DNA of 5,265 bases. Origin: CAILZL01 sp050181835 (lineage in GTDB: Bacteria; Pseudomonadota; Gammaproteobacteria; Steroidobacterales; Steroidobacteraceae). The notes under the pieces are model-generated. The model saw only the letters and a program-made list of their open reading frames with translations, was not told the origin of the DNA and searched no databases. Shown here one piece after another: positions 1 to 5,222 of this stretch (the first letter of the stretch is position 1; the number at the start of each line of letters is the position of its first letter). Location of the stretch: contig JBFXCU010000047.1 of NCBI GenBank assembly GCA_050181835.1, positions 1-5,265 on the forward strand, written 5' to 3'. The translations under genes were made by a program, and so were the position numbers.

Positions 1-890
1 CGCAGAGCGAAGCGACGCCATTCATCACCCGCGTCGGTAAGCTGCTTGGAAGCTTGTGCTAGGCGTTCATCAGCCATCAAGTGAGCTGCTTCCTGCAAAA
101 AAGAAGCATATAGGAAACGAAAACCCGCTCCGCCACTGCCAATTTCTTCCTGCATTCGCACAATATGCGTGAGGTACAACGGCAGGTAATGATCGCGATC
201 TTTACGCTTATCAAGCGCGACAATTTTGCGCCCCAGATAGCGAATACCTTTGATACCAATCATAGGGAATAGCGGCTGCATCATGTATTTGTAGTTGGCG
301 CGAATCGCAATAGGAATAACGCGAGGCAGATCTATCTCGCGGGGCATTGCGGTAGGGTAGTACATCAAGCCTTTGGCTTGCAGCGCACCCTTGGCAAATC
401 GCGCTTTAGTCATGGCATCACGCGGGCAACGCGTCACCATCTCAAACAACGGGTCACTAACCAGATAATCATCACCATCTCGGCCATACACAATGAGATT
501 GTGCATATTGAAATGAAAACGAAATTGATCCGGCACATACGGCAGCCAGTAGATACACGTTTGCAGGCCTACCACACGGCCTTGATCCAGTTGCTCATCC
601 AATGCCCGCACGCCTTCCGCTTGTGAGCTGAAAGTCTGGCGAGAAGTACTGATACCTAGCCGTTTGTGCATGACTTTGACAATCGCGCCCGGCCACATGC
701 GGTACGAGATCAGTGGCATGCCTGCCATTTTAATAATCGGGATATAAGCAAACGCCAGCGCCGATGCCAGCCCAAATGCCATAGGTTCGCTGAGCGGTAT
801 ACCATAGTGCGACACCAATGACGACACCACACCACTTTCACAGTGCGCGGATTGTTTGTGTTCAAAGGAATTAGCTTGCGGACTATTCAT
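1..890 (-). CDS. BtrH N-terminal-domain (butirosin BtrH-like) acyltransferase, 3' end cut by window edge
   Basis: I translated this frame by hand: it stays open for 296 codons from an ATG at 890 to the left window edge, with no stop. The N-terminus carries the BtrH-family signature: H16-C17-E18-S, then the stretch HYGIPLSEPMAFGLASAL (residues 28-45). A second block holds H130 (MHNLIVYG) and D146 (SDPLFE). Cys17, His130 and Asp146 are therefore plausible catalytic residues, ordered as in papain-like/C39-like folds. In butirosin biosynthesis BtrH moves an acyl chain from an acyl carrier protein to an amine; related proteins occur in lipid and resorcinol clusters. No signal peptide or clear membrane segment is seen, so it is probably cytoplasmic. 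It is the last visible gene of the minus-strand operon, 85 bases after its neighbour. In-frame ATGs at 929 and 923 would add 11-13 residues; none of the three starts has a good ribosome binding site. I chose 890 because it leaves a short leader before HCES. Family members are usually about 330-350 residues, so roughly 40 are probably missing. The family call is firm, the substrate unknown. Confidence 0.82.
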   Translation of the reverse strand, partial: MNSPQANSFEHKQSAHCESGVVSSLVSHYGIPLSEPMAFGLASALAFAYIPIIKMAGMPLISYRMWPGAIVKVMHKRLGISTSRQTFSSQAEGVRALDEQLDQGRVVGLQTCIYWLPYVPDQFRFHFNMHNLIVYGRDGDDYLVSDPLFEMVTRCPRDAMTKARFAKGALQAKGLMYYPTAMPREIDLPRVIPIAIRANYKYMMQPLFPMIGIKGIRYLGRKIVALDKRKDRDHYLPLYLTHIVRMQEEIGSGGAGFRFLYASFLQEAAHLMADERLAQASKQLTDAGDEWRRFAL

Positions 891-911
891 TGTTGATCTT
901 GGTGAGTGTAT

Positions 912-949
912 TGCCACTCTCATTGGCATGAGTCACAAGGCGCGACTCA
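912..949. repeat. two abutting small inverted repeats in the gap before the BtrH-like gene
   Basis: The 85-base gap between the 134-residue gene and the BtrH-like gene holds two perfect inverted repeats that touch each other. TGCCA (912-916) pairs with TGGCA (924-928) across 7 bases. TGAGTC (929-934) pairs with GACTCA (944-949) across 9 bases. In the minus-strand transcript the longer one comes first. Neither is followed by a T-run, so this is not a classical terminator; weak mRNA processing or attenuation is possible, and chance is not excluded. The alternative in-frame ATGs at 929 and 923 fall inside these stems. Confidence 0.35.
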
Positions 950-975
950 ATCTTTACTTTCAGGACTGTTATGCG

Positions 976-1380
976 TCACGGCTGATTGGGTAACTGCCGC
1001 AACTCGGCAATGCTGACACCCATGGCTTCGGCATAACGAGCTAACACTTTGTCAGACAACTGCGCATACACGGCTGGTTTGAAGTGGCGACGCACCCGCC
1101 AGCGCCATAGACCACTGACCATCACCAAGGTGTCGAAGTCCATGCGATTGCGGTACATGTGATATTCCAGCGCCGCAGTCTTGCCATCCGTTGCACGCTG
1201 CCAGGCTTCATCACGCCGCCGATTCATTTCAGACACAGCCAGCTCGGTAGAAAAACTTTCCGCCTCCCAGCCACTGGATTGCACGCCAGTATATTTGCCA
1301 CTTTCATCCACCGCATACAGTAGCTTGCGCAAGCCGCCATAGGTAGGCGATGTATCTTGTGGCACTGCATCCTTTTCCAT
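976..1380 (-). CDS. conserved-looking 134-residue protein of unknown function with HTH-like C-terminal half
   Basis: I do not recognise a named family. The start at 1380 lies two bases after the stop of the ketosynthase gene (TAAGTATG), which suggests translational coupling; there is no good Shine-Dalgarno sequence. The N-terminal part (residues 16-41) holds LLYAVDESGKY and SSGWEAES, followed by an Arg-rich helix (residues 46-66, with RRRDEAWQR). The C-terminal half (residues 71-130) has hydrophobic spacing like an XRE-type helix-turn-helix: MYRNRMDFDTLVMVSGL, then the basic segment WRWRVRRHFKP (92-102), then LARYAEAMGVSIAEL (113-127), which resembles the closing helices of XRE domains. There is no signal peptide, membrane segment or obvious catalytic motif. 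Its place between the DarB-like and BtrH-like genes of one operon suggests a pathway-dedicated accessory role, such as a local regulator or a protein-interaction partner of the synthase. This is inference from context and spacing only. Confidence 0.72.
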   Translation of the reverse strand: MEKDAVPQDTSPTYGGLRKLLYAVDESGKYTGVQSSGWEAESFSTELAVSEMNRRRDEAWQRATDGKTAALEYHMYRNRMDFDTLVMVSGLWRWRVRRHFKPAVYAQLSDKVLARYAEAMGVSIAELRQLPNQP

Positions 1381-1382
1381 AC

Positions 1383-2525
1383 TTACACTACCGTCATGTG
1401 CATGAATCCGGTAGCAAAGCGACCACTCTCCGGCACGTAGGTCATTAACCGCTGACCTTTTGCGAGGCGGCCCGAGCGCAGCAATTCGTCGATGATGATA
1501 TACATGGAAGCCGAACCGGTATTGCCCTTGGTGGGTAGGTTGGTAAACCAGCGCTCCTGCGGCACTGCCACGCCAGCATTAACCATGTGCGCCAACACCT
1601 TGTCGCGAAAAAATTTGGATGAGTAATGTGGCAGGAACCAATCTATTTTAGAAGCCTGTAAACCACGCTTCTGTACCAGCGTCTCCAGCGGCTTTTGCAC
1701 GGTGTAGTACATCACATGCTCGTTCAGTAGCTTCACGTCCTGACGCACTGCCATGATGGTGTGACGCTCACGCTCAGCGGGCGTAAAGCGCGCCCAACCG
1801 GTAACCTTGCCATCAGGCACCTTAACCGCACCGGCGTACATGCAGGTTTCCATGGTGCCGGCGTAGGAAAACATTTCAATCCAGTCTATGCGCAGATTCA
1901 GTTGGCCTGCGCGTGGTTGTGGCTCCATCAACAGTGCTCCCGCACCATCAGACAGCATCCAGCGTAAAAAGTCGCGATCAAAAGCCAGCTCCGGGTTGAC
2001 GTCGAGCCTGCTGGTATCTGACTCCACTTGCAAGTTACGCACACTCATCATGGCTGACGACAACTCTGAACCGGTAGCAATGGCATTGCGGTGCACACCC
2101 GAGGCCACCGCCATGTATGCATATTTTACCGAGGCCAACCCGCTTAAACACACGCCAGTAGTTGCAACAACTTCCAGCGGCGGCAGGCCCAACTCACCGT
2201 GTACCATGGATGCGTGATTAGGCATCAATTGATCGGCAATGGACGTACCGCATGCCAGACATTCAAGTTGATTCAGATCAAAACCATCTTGTGCCAGCAA
2301 CCGGACAGCTGCCGCAGTTAACGCGGCGTTGTTGTGTGTCGGTTCTAATGTGTCAGGATCAATACAGTAGTGACGGGTTTGAATGCCATTGCTACGCAAT
2401 ACCGTAGGCCGCGCACGTGACGGCTTGTCTCCCAGCTGCCCGAGAATGCGCTCCATCTGATCATTGGTAACGGGTGCATTAGGTAGGAACGAAGACGTGC
2501 CCGTGATGTATACCGATTCACTCAT
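1383..2525 (-). CDS. darB: beta-ketoacyl-ACP synthase III family, DarB-like dialkylresorcinol/cyclohexanedione synthase
   Basis: The 380-residue product has the thiolase fold of FabH-type synthases and a complete catalytic triad: Cys126 in TTGVCLSG, His300 in FLPHYSSK and Asn335 in KGNTGSAS. It is about 60 residues longer than housekeeping FabH (about 317), and the C-terminal ending PESGRFATGF resembles that of DarB-type enzymes. In the known pathway DarB joins two fatty-acid-derived thioesters (Claisen condensation plus Michael addition) into a 2,5-dialkylcyclohexane-1,3-dione. The DarA-like gene directly upstream, 35 bases away in the same operon, supports this role over fatty-acid initiation. 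The ATG at 2525 gives the expected SxxxYITG first strand; only a weak AGG lies close before it. The protein should be soluble and cytoplasmic. The family is certain; DarB function rests on length, ending and neighbour. A FabH-like enzyme for another head-to-head product is the main alternative. Confidence 0.88.
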   Translation of the reverse strand: MSESVYITGTSSFLPNAPVTNDQMERILGQLGDKPSRARPTVLRSNGIQTRHYCIDPDTLEPTHNNAALTAAAVRLLAQDGFDLNQLECLACGTSIADQLMPNHASMVHGELGLPPLEVVATTGVCLSGLASVKYAYMAVASGVHRNAIATGSELSSAMMSVRNLQVESDTSRLDVNPELAFDRDFLRWMLSDGAGALLMEPQPRAGQLNLRIDWIEMFSYAGTMETCMYAGAVKVPDGKVTGWARFTPAERERHTIMAVRQDVKLLNEHVMYYTVQKPLETLVQKRGLQASKIDWFLPHYSSKFFRDKVLAHMVNAGVAVPQERWFTNLPTKGNTGSASMYIIIDELLRSGRLAKGQRLMTYVPESGRFATGFMHMTVV

Positions 2526-2560
2526 GCCTGACTACACTCGACTCAATATCAATTCAACAG

Positions 2561-3484
2561 TCATTCACCAGAAGGCGCAGCAAAATAGCGCCTCTGTTCC
2601 GCAACCCGGCGACGCGTCAGCGGTGACAGTAGTGTTTTCAGTATAAACACCACGGGCACCACGGTTAACAACATCGCCACCAAGAACACTACATATAGCG
2701 CCAGCACTATGCGCCGCAATGCAAACGAGATCCTGCCGCTAGCGCGCAGCAGTGCACCCCACAGGCGGAAACTACGTTGCACAATTTGCTCGGAACTGAT
2801 TAAACCGGGGTGAATCACGACCGCCTTCATACCCCAGAATAACGGCCGGTCATCGTTGGCTTCACGCTGCGGAAATTCTTCAACAATTACTCTGCCGAAT
2901 CGGGCAGTAGCATCAATATCGCTTTGCCATATGCCAGCACGCGGCAGCAGTCCACGCAGATAGGGCCCTTTATCACCGCTCAACAGCCACCAGGGCGTAG
3001 TCACCACTGTCTTGGCACCATGCGTGCGATCAGTGAGGGCGATATTGTCGATCAAACGCGCCCCCAATGCAGTCAGTTTTGCCTTGATGCGCTCCTGCGC
3101 CATTAACCACATATTGCGACATCCAATCACGGTAATCACCGGACGACCACGCAACAGACGTTGCGCCTGAGCACTTTGCAGGAAAGCCGTGGTCGGCAAT
3201 GACGGCGAAATAAACCACACTTGGTAGGCCAGTATCACCAGATCAAACTCAGCATCAGCTGCGATCGCCAGCGGTTCAATCGGCTCTGGATCATCATAAA
3301 CACATTCAGGGAAGGTGTTAAAAAAGCCCCAGAATGACCAAGGAAAGGGATATGGCGCGCACGGCTTGAGTTGCGCCACCGTAACCTCGAAATCGGTCGA
3401 TGCGCACAGTGGCGCTATCATGGAGCTCACAATCTCGCCCAACTGGCCCGTCTGCGAGTAATACACCACCAATACGCGCTTCAT
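2561..3484 (-). CDS. darA: DarA-family flavodoxin-like protein (dialkylresorcinol pathway aromatase/'condensing enzyme') with C-terminal membrane segment
   Basis: The 307-residue protein matches what I know of the DarA family. The flavodoxin-like N-terminus starts VLVVYYSQTGQL (residues 4-15), where S10-Q-T12-G form an FMN phosphate loop. Then come KPCAPYPFPWSFWGFF (40-55), a second putative flavin loop YQVWFISPSLP (87-97), and GCRNMW (121-126). A hydrophobic stretch at about 259-282 followed by a basic tail (RRRVAEQRR) predicts one C-terminal membrane segment with no signal peptide. In dialkylresorcinol pathways DarA is thought to oxidise the DarB-made cyclohexanedione to the aromatic resorcinol; databases often call it a condensing enzyme. 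Length agrees with the family's usual size of about 300. Its ATG overlaps the stop of the upstream dehydratase gene (ATGA, 3481-3484), so translation is probably coupled; the DarB-like gene follows after 35 bases. Family call strong, exact chemistry inferred. Confidence 0.87.
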   Translation of the reverse strand: MKRVLVVYYSQTGQLGEIVSSMIAPLCASTDFEVTVAQLKPCAPYPFPWSFWGFFNTFPECVYDDPEPIEPLAIAADAEFDLVILAYQVWFISPSLPTTAFLQSAQAQRLLRGRPVITVIGCRNMWLMAQERIKAKLTALGARLIDNIALTDRTHGAKTVVTTPWWLLSGDKGPYLRGLLPRAGIWQSDIDATARFGRVIVEEFPQREANDDRPLFWGMKAVVIHPGLISSEQIVQRSFRLWGALLRASGRISFALRRIVLALYVVFLVAMLLTVVPVVFILKTLLSPLTRRRVAEQRRYFAAPSGE

Positions 3485-3795
3485 ACTGCTTGCTCAGCCT
3501 GCAGTACCAAATTGCCTTCAGCGAGAAGCTCACCTTGGTGCCAACACTTGAAGCGCACTGAATGCAGCTCTGGCTGTGCGAAATCCACCGTAAATACCTG
3601 CCCAGGAAACAACATTTTTAGAAATTTCATTTTCTTGATACCGGTCACCTGCCACGCAGTGAATTGCTGGTGAAATACGACTATCACCTCACTGAGCATC
3701 ACCACCCCCGGCACTACCGGCATGTCAGGGAAATGCCCCGGCAATGCGGGGTGCAAGCTATCAACGCACAGGGGATGAGTAGTGACTACCGACAT
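3481..3795 (-). CDS. small ApeI-like / FabZ-like hotdog 3-hydroxyacyl-ACP dehydratase
   Basis: The 104-residue product is a minimal hotdog-fold protein of the FabA/FabZ group. The hallmark is HPALPGHFPDMPVVPGVV (residues 15-32), in which His21 of GHFP matches the catalytic His of FabZ. FabZ and FabA carry an acidic residue (Glu or Asp) 14 positions after this His; here that position is Ser35 and Glu36 is next to it, so the acid is shifted or absent. ApeI-family dehydratases of aryl polyene clusters are similarly short (about 100-120 residues). The likely role is dehydration of 3-hydroxyacyl-ACP during chain building in the cytoplasm. It is the first gene of the minus-strand operon and overlaps the darA-like start by four bases (ATGA). 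A weak GGA lies about 8 bases before the ATG, and a candidate -10 box lies 30 bases upstream. A thioesterase-like or binding role is possible if the shifted acid abolishes dehydration. Confidence 0.78.
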   Translation of the reverse strand: MSVVTTHPLCVDSLHPALPGHFPDMPVVPGVVMLSEVIVVFHQQFTAWQVTGIKKMKFLKMLFPGQVFTVDFAQPELHSVRFKCWHQGELLAEGNLVLQAEQAV

Positions 3796-3804
3796 GAAAC
3801 ATCC

Positions 3805-3822
3805 GTGAGAAAATCACAGTGA
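3805..3822. promoter_or_regulatory. possible operator: GTGA / TCAC / GTGA inverted half-sites
   Basis: GTGA (3805-3808) faces TCAC (3814-3817) across five bases, and TCAC is followed after one base by another GTGA (3819-3822), giving the odd palindrome TCACAGTGA. The site lies in the -35/spacer area of the plus-strand promoter candidate and around the predicted start of the minus-strand transcript, where a bound protein could affect both. It recalls a CRP half-site pair (TGTGA-N6-TCACA), but the first half-site is CGTGA and the spacing is five rather than six, so I do not call it CRP. Confidence 0.25.
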
Positions 3823-3832
3823 GCAGTATAAG
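3805..3832 (+). promoter_or_regulatory. candidate promoter of the ApeP-like gene, overlapping the opposite promoter
   Basis: GTGAGA (3805-3810, four of six to TTGACA) and TATAAG (3827-3832, five of six to TATAAT) are spaced by 16 bases on the plus strand. A start near 3839 would give a leader of about 70 bases to the ATG at 3910. An alternative -10 is TACAAT (3845-3850), but it lacks any -35-like hexamer at proper spacing. The -10 overlaps the opposite-strand TATACT, so the two promoters would compete or be controlled together. Confidence 0.33.
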
Positions 3833-3853
3833 AGTCGCGCCGAGTACAATCCA
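3825..3853 (-). promoter_or_regulatory. candidate promoter of the minus-strand biosynthetic operon
   Basis: Read on the minus strand, TATACT (3830-3825) matches the sigma-70 -10 consensus at five of six bases. A weak -35 candidate, TGGATT (3853-3848, three of six), sits 17 bases upstream. Transcription would start near 3818, about 22 bases before the dehydratase ATG at 3795. It is the only good -10 I see in the 114-base divergent gap for this direction. The weak -35 suggests an activator or low activity. Confidence 0.38.
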
Positions 3854-3909
3854 CGTTTAACCTACACGGCTCACACAGACATCATGCAAACGGCTCAGCC
3901 TCGGCACTC

Positions 3910-4362
3910 ATGCTAGAAAAAAACGACATAAAACCTCTATTGCCGCATCAAGGCACCATGTTTCTGCTCGATCAGGTCAGGAATTTTGACCGTAATGAAA
4001 TCGAGTGTATCGCCAGCAGTCATCGGGATCACGACAACCCACTGCGTCACCAAGGCATGCTGCCTGCACAAGCCGCCATTGAATACGCAGCGCAAGCTGC
4101 AGGCGTACACGGTGGCTTGCTTAACCGCGAGCTACATCCCAATGCGGCAGCGCAAATGGGCTATTTGGCGGTCATCAGCAATCTGCACTGGTCAGTGCAA
4201 AGACTCGACACCCTACCGGACCAGCTGCACATCCACGCACGACGCACTGCGGTAACAACCGGCGGCCGCGCTTACCGCGTTCGCATTGAACATCAATCGA
4301 CAGTCATCATGAGTGGCGACTTGATTATCGCGCTGCAACCCGGCGGCAAAGACCTAGTCTAG
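3910..4362 (+). CDS. ApeP-like 3-hydroxyacyl-ACP dehydratase (hotdog fold)
   Basis: The 150-residue product fits the ApeP dehydratase family of aryl polyene clusters. It opens with LLPHQGTMFLLDQV (residues 10-23), continues with SSHRDHDNPLRHQG (36-49), and then the core helix IEYAAQAAGVHGG (57-69), in which Glu58 corresponds to the acidic catalytic residue of FabZ/FabA helices. His38 or His13 could be the partner base; the GHFP motif of classical FabZ is absent, as is usual for this family. It should dehydrate 3-hydroxyacyl-ACP in the cytoplasm to build unsaturated or polyene chains. The gene is transcribed away from the biosynthetic operon across a shared 114-base promoter region. No in-frame start or Shine-Dalgarno sequence lies upstream of the ATG at 3910. 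Instead an out-of-frame 10-codon reading frame (ATG at 3884) ends in a TAG at 3914-3916 that overlaps the gene's start. Family call strong; exact substrate unknown. Confidence 0.85.
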   Translation: MLEKNDIKPLLPHQGTMFLLDQVRNFDRNEIECIASSHRDHDNPLRHQGMLPAQAAIEYAAQAAGVHGGLLNRELHPNAAAQMGYLAVISNLHWSVQRLDTLPDQLHIHARRTAVTTGGRAYRVRIEHQSTVIMSGDLIIALQPGGKDLV

Positions 4363-4380
4363 GCCGCCCCGCCAATCAAC

Positions 4381-4401
4381 CGGTTACGGTTTAACTAACC
4401 G
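4381..4401. terminator. weak inverted repeat between convergent genes
   Basis: CGGTTA (4381-4386) pairs perfectly with TAACCG (4396-4401) across a 9-base loop, 18 bases after the stop of the ApeP-like gene and 29 bases past the stop of the opposing gene. The convergent position fits a bidirectional terminator. The stem is only six base pairs and has no T-run on either side, so termination efficiency is doubtful. Nothing else notable is seen in this 67-base gap. Confidence 0.25.
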
Positions 4402-4429
4402 CACGCATTCAATAGCCCACAACCCCTGC

Positions 4430-5206
4430 CTATGGATAGCCCGACTCAGCCGGATCCGGCACTATTTCGATAACTCGATACTGGCCGTTGTAAGCGCTCT
4501 TGAGTGAAAACACGATGTGGCCCACTCCCTTGTATAAATACTTGGTGCGCTGCACGTCGCGTGCACCGAAGTTGAAAGGCTGAAACTGCTTGCCGGTCAT
4601 GTAAGTGGTTTGATTGGTAGGGGGGCCCAGCAACTCGTCCACTTCCTGCATGCTCATGCCTTCCTTGACTGCAGCAAAATCCACCACGCGATTGGGCCCT
4701 GCAATAGGTGCAGCTACGGCCGCTGGTTTAACCACGGTAGCTGGTTTACCAGCGACCTGTTTGGCACCACCGTCACGATAAGCGGCCACATCCACGCTAC
4801 CTACTACGAACTGTGCTGCGGCATCCTTCGCCAGTGCATCCATGGCCTTATTACAATGGCTGCGAGTTTTACGATGGATTTTAGCGTTAGTAACTTGCTC
4901 CAGCAGCGAGCGATAGCGCGCATTACCTGAATTGCCTAGCGCCTTGCAAAGCCAGGCAGTGGCATCGGCGTAATCACGCGTATCAGGGGATTTCAGGTGG
5001 AACTCGCTGAGCACTTGCGCGGCAACGTCCAGCACTTCCTGATCGGACACGCCAGTATTGTAGATATCCTGAGCGGCCGAACTAATGGTACCGGGACCGC
5101 CGCTGGCCAACATTTTGGTGTACCGCTGACCGGATGCGTCCAGCGCAAACGAGGTGCCGGTGCAAACCATTGCCACACAAGCCAAAGACAACAATTTAAT
5201 TTTCAT
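4430..5206 (-). CDS. exported protein with HEAT-like helical N-terminal half and BamE/SmpA-like C-terminal domain
   Basis: The 258-residue product starts with a clear Sec signal peptide: MKIK, a hydrophobic core to about residue 18, and a likely signal peptidase I site after SFA (21). The two early Cys residues (10, 15) do not sit in a proper lipobox, so I expect a soluble periplasmic protein. Residues about 25-130 are alpha-helical with helix-pair spacing like HEAT repeats (AWLCKALGNSGNARYRSLLEQV is typical), and Cys83/Cys117 could form a disulfide. An Ala/Val/Pro-rich linker (about 133-173) leads to the C-terminal domain (174-258), which resembles BamE/SmpA-OmlA folds: KEGMSMQEVDELLGPPT, then YMTGKQF, LYKGVGHIVF and the ending EIVPDPAESGYP. 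No specific function is known to me; an envelope-associated role is likely. It has its own strong ribosome binding site and is convergent to the ApeP-like gene, so it probably lies outside the biosynthetic cluster. Confidence 0.75.
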   Translation of the reverse strand: MKIKLLSLACVAMVCTGTSFALDASGQRYTKMLASGGPGTISSAAQDIYNTGVSDQEVLDVAAQVLSEFHLKSPDTRDYADATAWLCKALGNSGNARYRSLLEQVTNAKIHRKTRSHCNKAMDALAKDAAAQFVVGSVDVAAYRDGGAKQVAGKPATVVKPAAVAAPIAGPNRVVDFAAVKEGMSMQEVDELLGPPTNQTTYMTGKQFQPFNFGARDVQRTKYLYKGVGHIVFSLKSAYNGQYRVIEIVPDPAESGYP

Positions 5207-5216
5207 GACAGTCCAT

Positions 5217-5222
5217 ACCTCC
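5217..5222 (-). promoter_or_regulatory. strong Shine-Dalgarno sequence GGAGGT of the exported-protein gene
   Basis: On the minus strand GGAGGT (5222-5217) precedes the ATG at 5206 by 10 bases and fixes that start. An out-of-frame ATG directly after it (5216) opens only a six-codon frame and is not taken as the start. I see no convincing -10/-35 pair in the 43 bases remaining to the right edge, so the promoter probably lies outside the window. Confidence 0.7.

Noticed and set aside
378..626. 82-residue plus-strand open frame
   Set aside because: It lies wholly antisense to the BtrH-like coding sequence, which has recognisable family motifs; the peptide has no domain pattern or ribosome binding site.
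1888..2217. 109-residue plus-strand open frame
   Set aside because: It is antisense to the DarB-like synthase around its active-site Cys region; the composition is that of a reverse-complement shadow.
1383..2525. Housekeeping FabH
   Set aside because: The protein is about 60 residues longer than FabH, has a DarB-like ending, and sits beside a DarA-family gene rather than fatty-acid synthesis genes such as plsX or fabD.
3371..3673. 100-residue plus-strand open frame across the dehydratase/darA junction
   Set aside because: It is antisense to two well-supported genes joined by an ATGA overlap and shows no family resemblance.
3805..3817. CRP-binding site
   Set aside because: The first half-site is CGTGA rather than TGTGA and the spacer is five bases instead of six, so it is kept only as a generic operator candidate.
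3986..4255. 89-residue plus-strand frame inside the ApeP-like gene
   Set aside because: It is an alternative frame of a gene with clear hotdog dehydratase motifs.
4610..4930. 106-residue plus-strand open frame
   Set aside because: It is antisense to the exported protein gene, which has a signal peptide and a strong ribosome binding site.
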